A stretch of DNA of 13,112 nt from UBA9337 sp036584565 (GTDB lineage: Bacteria > Patescibacteriota > Minisyncoccia > Moranbacterales > UBA9337): NCBI GenBank assembly GCA_036584565.1, contig JAZHDF010000077.1:1-13112 (forward strand), written 5' to 3'. The translations under genes were made by a program, and so were the position numbers. Positions within the stretch are counted from its first letter, which is position 1. Each line of letters starts with the position of its first letter. A model generated the notes under the pieces. That model was given only the letters and a program-made list of their open reading frames with translations, searched no databases and was not told the DNA's origin. Below, one piece after another: positions 11,680 to 13,112 of the stretch.

Positions 11680-12894
11680 ATGCTTAAAGATTTAATACAA
11701 GAAGTTTTATGGTCATTGATGGGCAATAAGGTTCGTTCGGGACTGACGATTTTGGGGATTGTAATTGGTATTGCATCGGTAATTACGATGGTAGGAATTG
11801 GACAAGGATCAAAAAAGACCATTGAGGCGCAGATTGAATCAATTGGTTCTAATTTAATTATGATTATGCCCGGTTCACAAAGTGTGGGAGGGGTGCGACA
11901 AGCTTCAGGAAGCGCTGAATCTTTGACTGAAGATGATGTGGCAGCTTTAGAAGAAAAAGTTTCTAGCATTAAGGCGATTGCGCCATCCATTTCCGGTAGT
12001 TATCAAGTTACCGCTAAAGGGAATAATACTAGAACATCGGTGGTCGGCACAACCCCGGCTTATTCATCTGTAAAAAATGTTACAGTTGAAACGGGGGTAT
12101 TTTTTACTGAAAACCAAGTTAAAAGTACGGCCAAGGTAGCGGTAATTGGTCCTGATACTCGAGATGACTTATTTGGTGAGAATGTTAACCCGATTGGTCA
12201 AACGATTAGAATCAACCAAATTATTTTTCAAGTTATTGGTGTGACTAAATCAAAGGGTGGCAGTGGTTTCAATAATCAAGATGACATTATATATATTCCA
12301 TTAAAGACAGCGGAAAGCTATCTTAGTGGCAGTAAATATCTAAGTAATATAAACATTACAGTTAATAGTCAGGACGAGATGACTTTAGCAGAAGAAGAAA
12401 TAACGGCAGTTTTATTAGAAAGTCATGGGATTGAAAATGAGGATGATGCGGATTTTAGAACCATGAATCAAAATGATATTATTTCTACCGCTTCAAGCAT
12501 TACGGGTACTTTTACGATTTTGCTCGCTTCGATTGCGGGAATCTCTCTTTTGGTGGGAGGGATCGGGATTATGAATATGATGCTCACAACCGTGACCGAG
12601 AGAACCAGAGAGATCGGTTTGAGAAAAGCTGTCGGAGTTAGAAAATTATTTATCAATCTACAATTTTTGGCGGAAGCGGTGGCATTGACTTTTATCGGCG
12701 GAATTGTCGGTGTAATATTGGGACTAGTTGCTTCCTATGTTTTAACAACATTTTTTAGTGTTTCATCAAGTATTTCTTTGACCTCAATTATATTGGCTTT
12801 TGGTGTTTCGGCGATAGTGGGAATAGTTTTTGGTTTTTATCCCGCTCGCCGAGCGGCGAATTTGAGCCCGATAGAAGCACTCCGCTATGAATAG
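11680..12894 (+). CDS. MacB/FtsX-type ABC transporter permease
   Basis: The 404-residue protein has the MacB permease layout: one N-terminal membrane helix (about 21-41, GLTILGIVIGIASVITMVGI). A large extracytoplasmic MacB_PCD-type domain follows (about 45-270), with the characteristic start SKKTIEAQIESIGSNLIMIMPG. Three C-terminal helices complete the FtsX domain (about 274-298, 325-350 and 364-386). The cytoplasmic loop TERTREIGLRKAVGVRK and the C-terminal YPARRAANLSPIEALRYE are hallmark sequences. MacB of E. coli fuses the ATPase and permease, whereas here they are separate genes, as in many Gram-positive and CPR systems. It forms a dimer that moves substrate through mechanotransmission with the ATPase. 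No Shine-Dalgarno is seen and the start lies just after the repeat array. Confidence 0.94.
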   Translation: MLKDLIQEVLWSLMGNKVRSGLTILGIVIGIASVITMVGIGQGSKKTIEAQIESIGSNLIMIMPGSQSVGGVRQASGSAESLTEDDVAALEEKVSSIKAIAPSISGSYQVTAKGNNTRTSVVGTTPAYSSVKNVTVETGVFFTENQVKSTAKVAVIGPDTRDDLFGENVNPIGQTIRINQIIFQVIGVTKSKGGSGFNNQDDIIYIPLKTAESYLSGSKYLSNINITVNSQDEMTLAEEEITAVLLESHGIENEDDADFRTMNQNDIISTASSITGTFTILLASIAGISLLVGGIGIMNMMLTTVTERTREIGLRKAVGVRKLFINLQFLAEAVALTFIGGIVGVILGLVASYVLTTFFSVSSSISLTSIILAFGVSAIVGIVFGFYPARRAANLSPIEALRYE

Positions 12895-12902
12895 GGGATA
12901 AA

Positions 12903-12950
12903 TTTCGAATTTCGAATTTAGAATTTCGAATCCCTGCCTGCCGGTAGGCA
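12903..12950. repeat. TTTCGAA short repeats followed by a GC-rich palindrome
   Basis: Units of AATTTCGAATTTCGAATTT type (12901-12930) lead into TGCCTGCCGGTAGGCA (12935-12950), a palindrome with one G-T mismatch. It lies in the 63-base space between the convergent permease and four-helix-bundle genes. It resembles the GC-rich palindromes common between genes of Parcubacteria. The palindrome has no T tract right after it, so terminator function is uncertain. Confidence 0.5.
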
Positions 12951-12957
12951 AGAAATC

Positions 12958-13112
12958 TTAATTTTTTAATGATGAAATTATCTTTCCAAATATTAATGTG
13001 AGCTCTTGAACTTCTTTCCATAACACTCTGGCCGTATCTTTTAAATTTGGACAAGCAACAGAAATCATATGTAACCAATATTTACTTTCCTGAGCTTCTT
13101 TTTTGCATATAT
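12958..13112 (-). CDS. Four-helix-bundle protein (23S rRNA intervening sequence protein type), C-terminal part
   Basis: Reading the minus strand from the window edge, 50 codons run to a TAA at 12958. The first visible residues, KKEAQESKYWLHMISVACPN, match the hallmark of the last two helices of the IVS-type four-helix-bundle family (TIGR02436/PF05635), whose members typically contain E(A/S)xE(T/S)xYWL. The rest (LWKEVQELTLIFGKIISSLKN) is the final helix. The family is about 115-130 residues long, so roughly 65-75 N-terminal residues lie outside the window. The function of the family is unclear. In CPR genomes such genes are often scattered as single copies. It converges on the permease gene. 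Confidence 0.8.
   Translation of the reverse strand, partial: ICKKEAQESKYWLHMISVACPNLKDTARVLWKEVQELTLIFGKIISSLKN

Noticed and set aside
12788..13078. Minus-strand open frame overlapping the permease end and the right-end gene
   Set aside because: It runs through the TTTCGAA repeat (giving NSKFEIRN residues) and is out of frame with the clear four-helix-bundle protein on the same strand.

Overview
The window looks like a chromosomal segment of an AT-rich bacterium of the Candidate Phyla Radiation (Patescibacteria), most likely a Parcubacteria/Moranbacteria-type lineage. This is inferred from several traits seen together: compact genes, almost no visible Shine-Dalgarno sequences, a PriA with relaxed motifs, and intergenic spacers filled with short-period A/T repeats and GC-rich palindromes. 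All complete genes read through with the standard bacterial code and end in TAA or TAG.

Layout. Positions 1-434 hold two very small possible ORFs and two back-to-back hairpin terminators. On the minus strand lie the replication-restart helicase PriA (about 1718-3739) and, downstream of it, a GT4-type glycosyltransferase (435-1574). A 420-base spacer (3767-4187) with inverted repeats separates these from plus-strand genes. The plus-strand genes begin with a LigT/ThpR-like 2H protein whose catalytic motifs are degraded, then rpsP (bS16), then rplJ-rplL (uL10-bL12). The rplJL operon has a consensus promoter, a recognisable L10-binding leader and an attenuator hairpin. A lone ORF6N-domain DNA-binding gene follows, bracketed by two nearly identical terminators.

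The most interesting part is 7430-12894, where all genes point the same way: an ECF-like sigma factor, a three-pass membrane protein (candidate anti-sigma factor), a small cysteine-containing lipoprotein, and a MacA/HlyD-type adaptor followed by a MacB-type ABC ATPase and a MacB/FtsX-type permease. Three sites, in front of the sigma gene, the lipoprotein gene and the adaptor gene, share the motif TG(C/A)AAA(C/T)-N14-GCGTAT with exactly the same spacing. That spacing equals the TGAAAC-N16-CGTA layout known for Bacillus sigma-W-type ECF promoters. I read this as a self-regulated envelope-stress module: the sigma factor drives itself, its membrane partner, a secreted lipoprotein and an efflux pump. 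A leader RNA hairpin with several G-U pairs precedes the lipoprotein, and a 38-base near-perfect palindrome precedes the pump.

The right end (12958-13112) carries the C-terminal part of a four-helix-bundle (23S rRNA intervening sequence type) protein on the minus strand, cut by the window edge.
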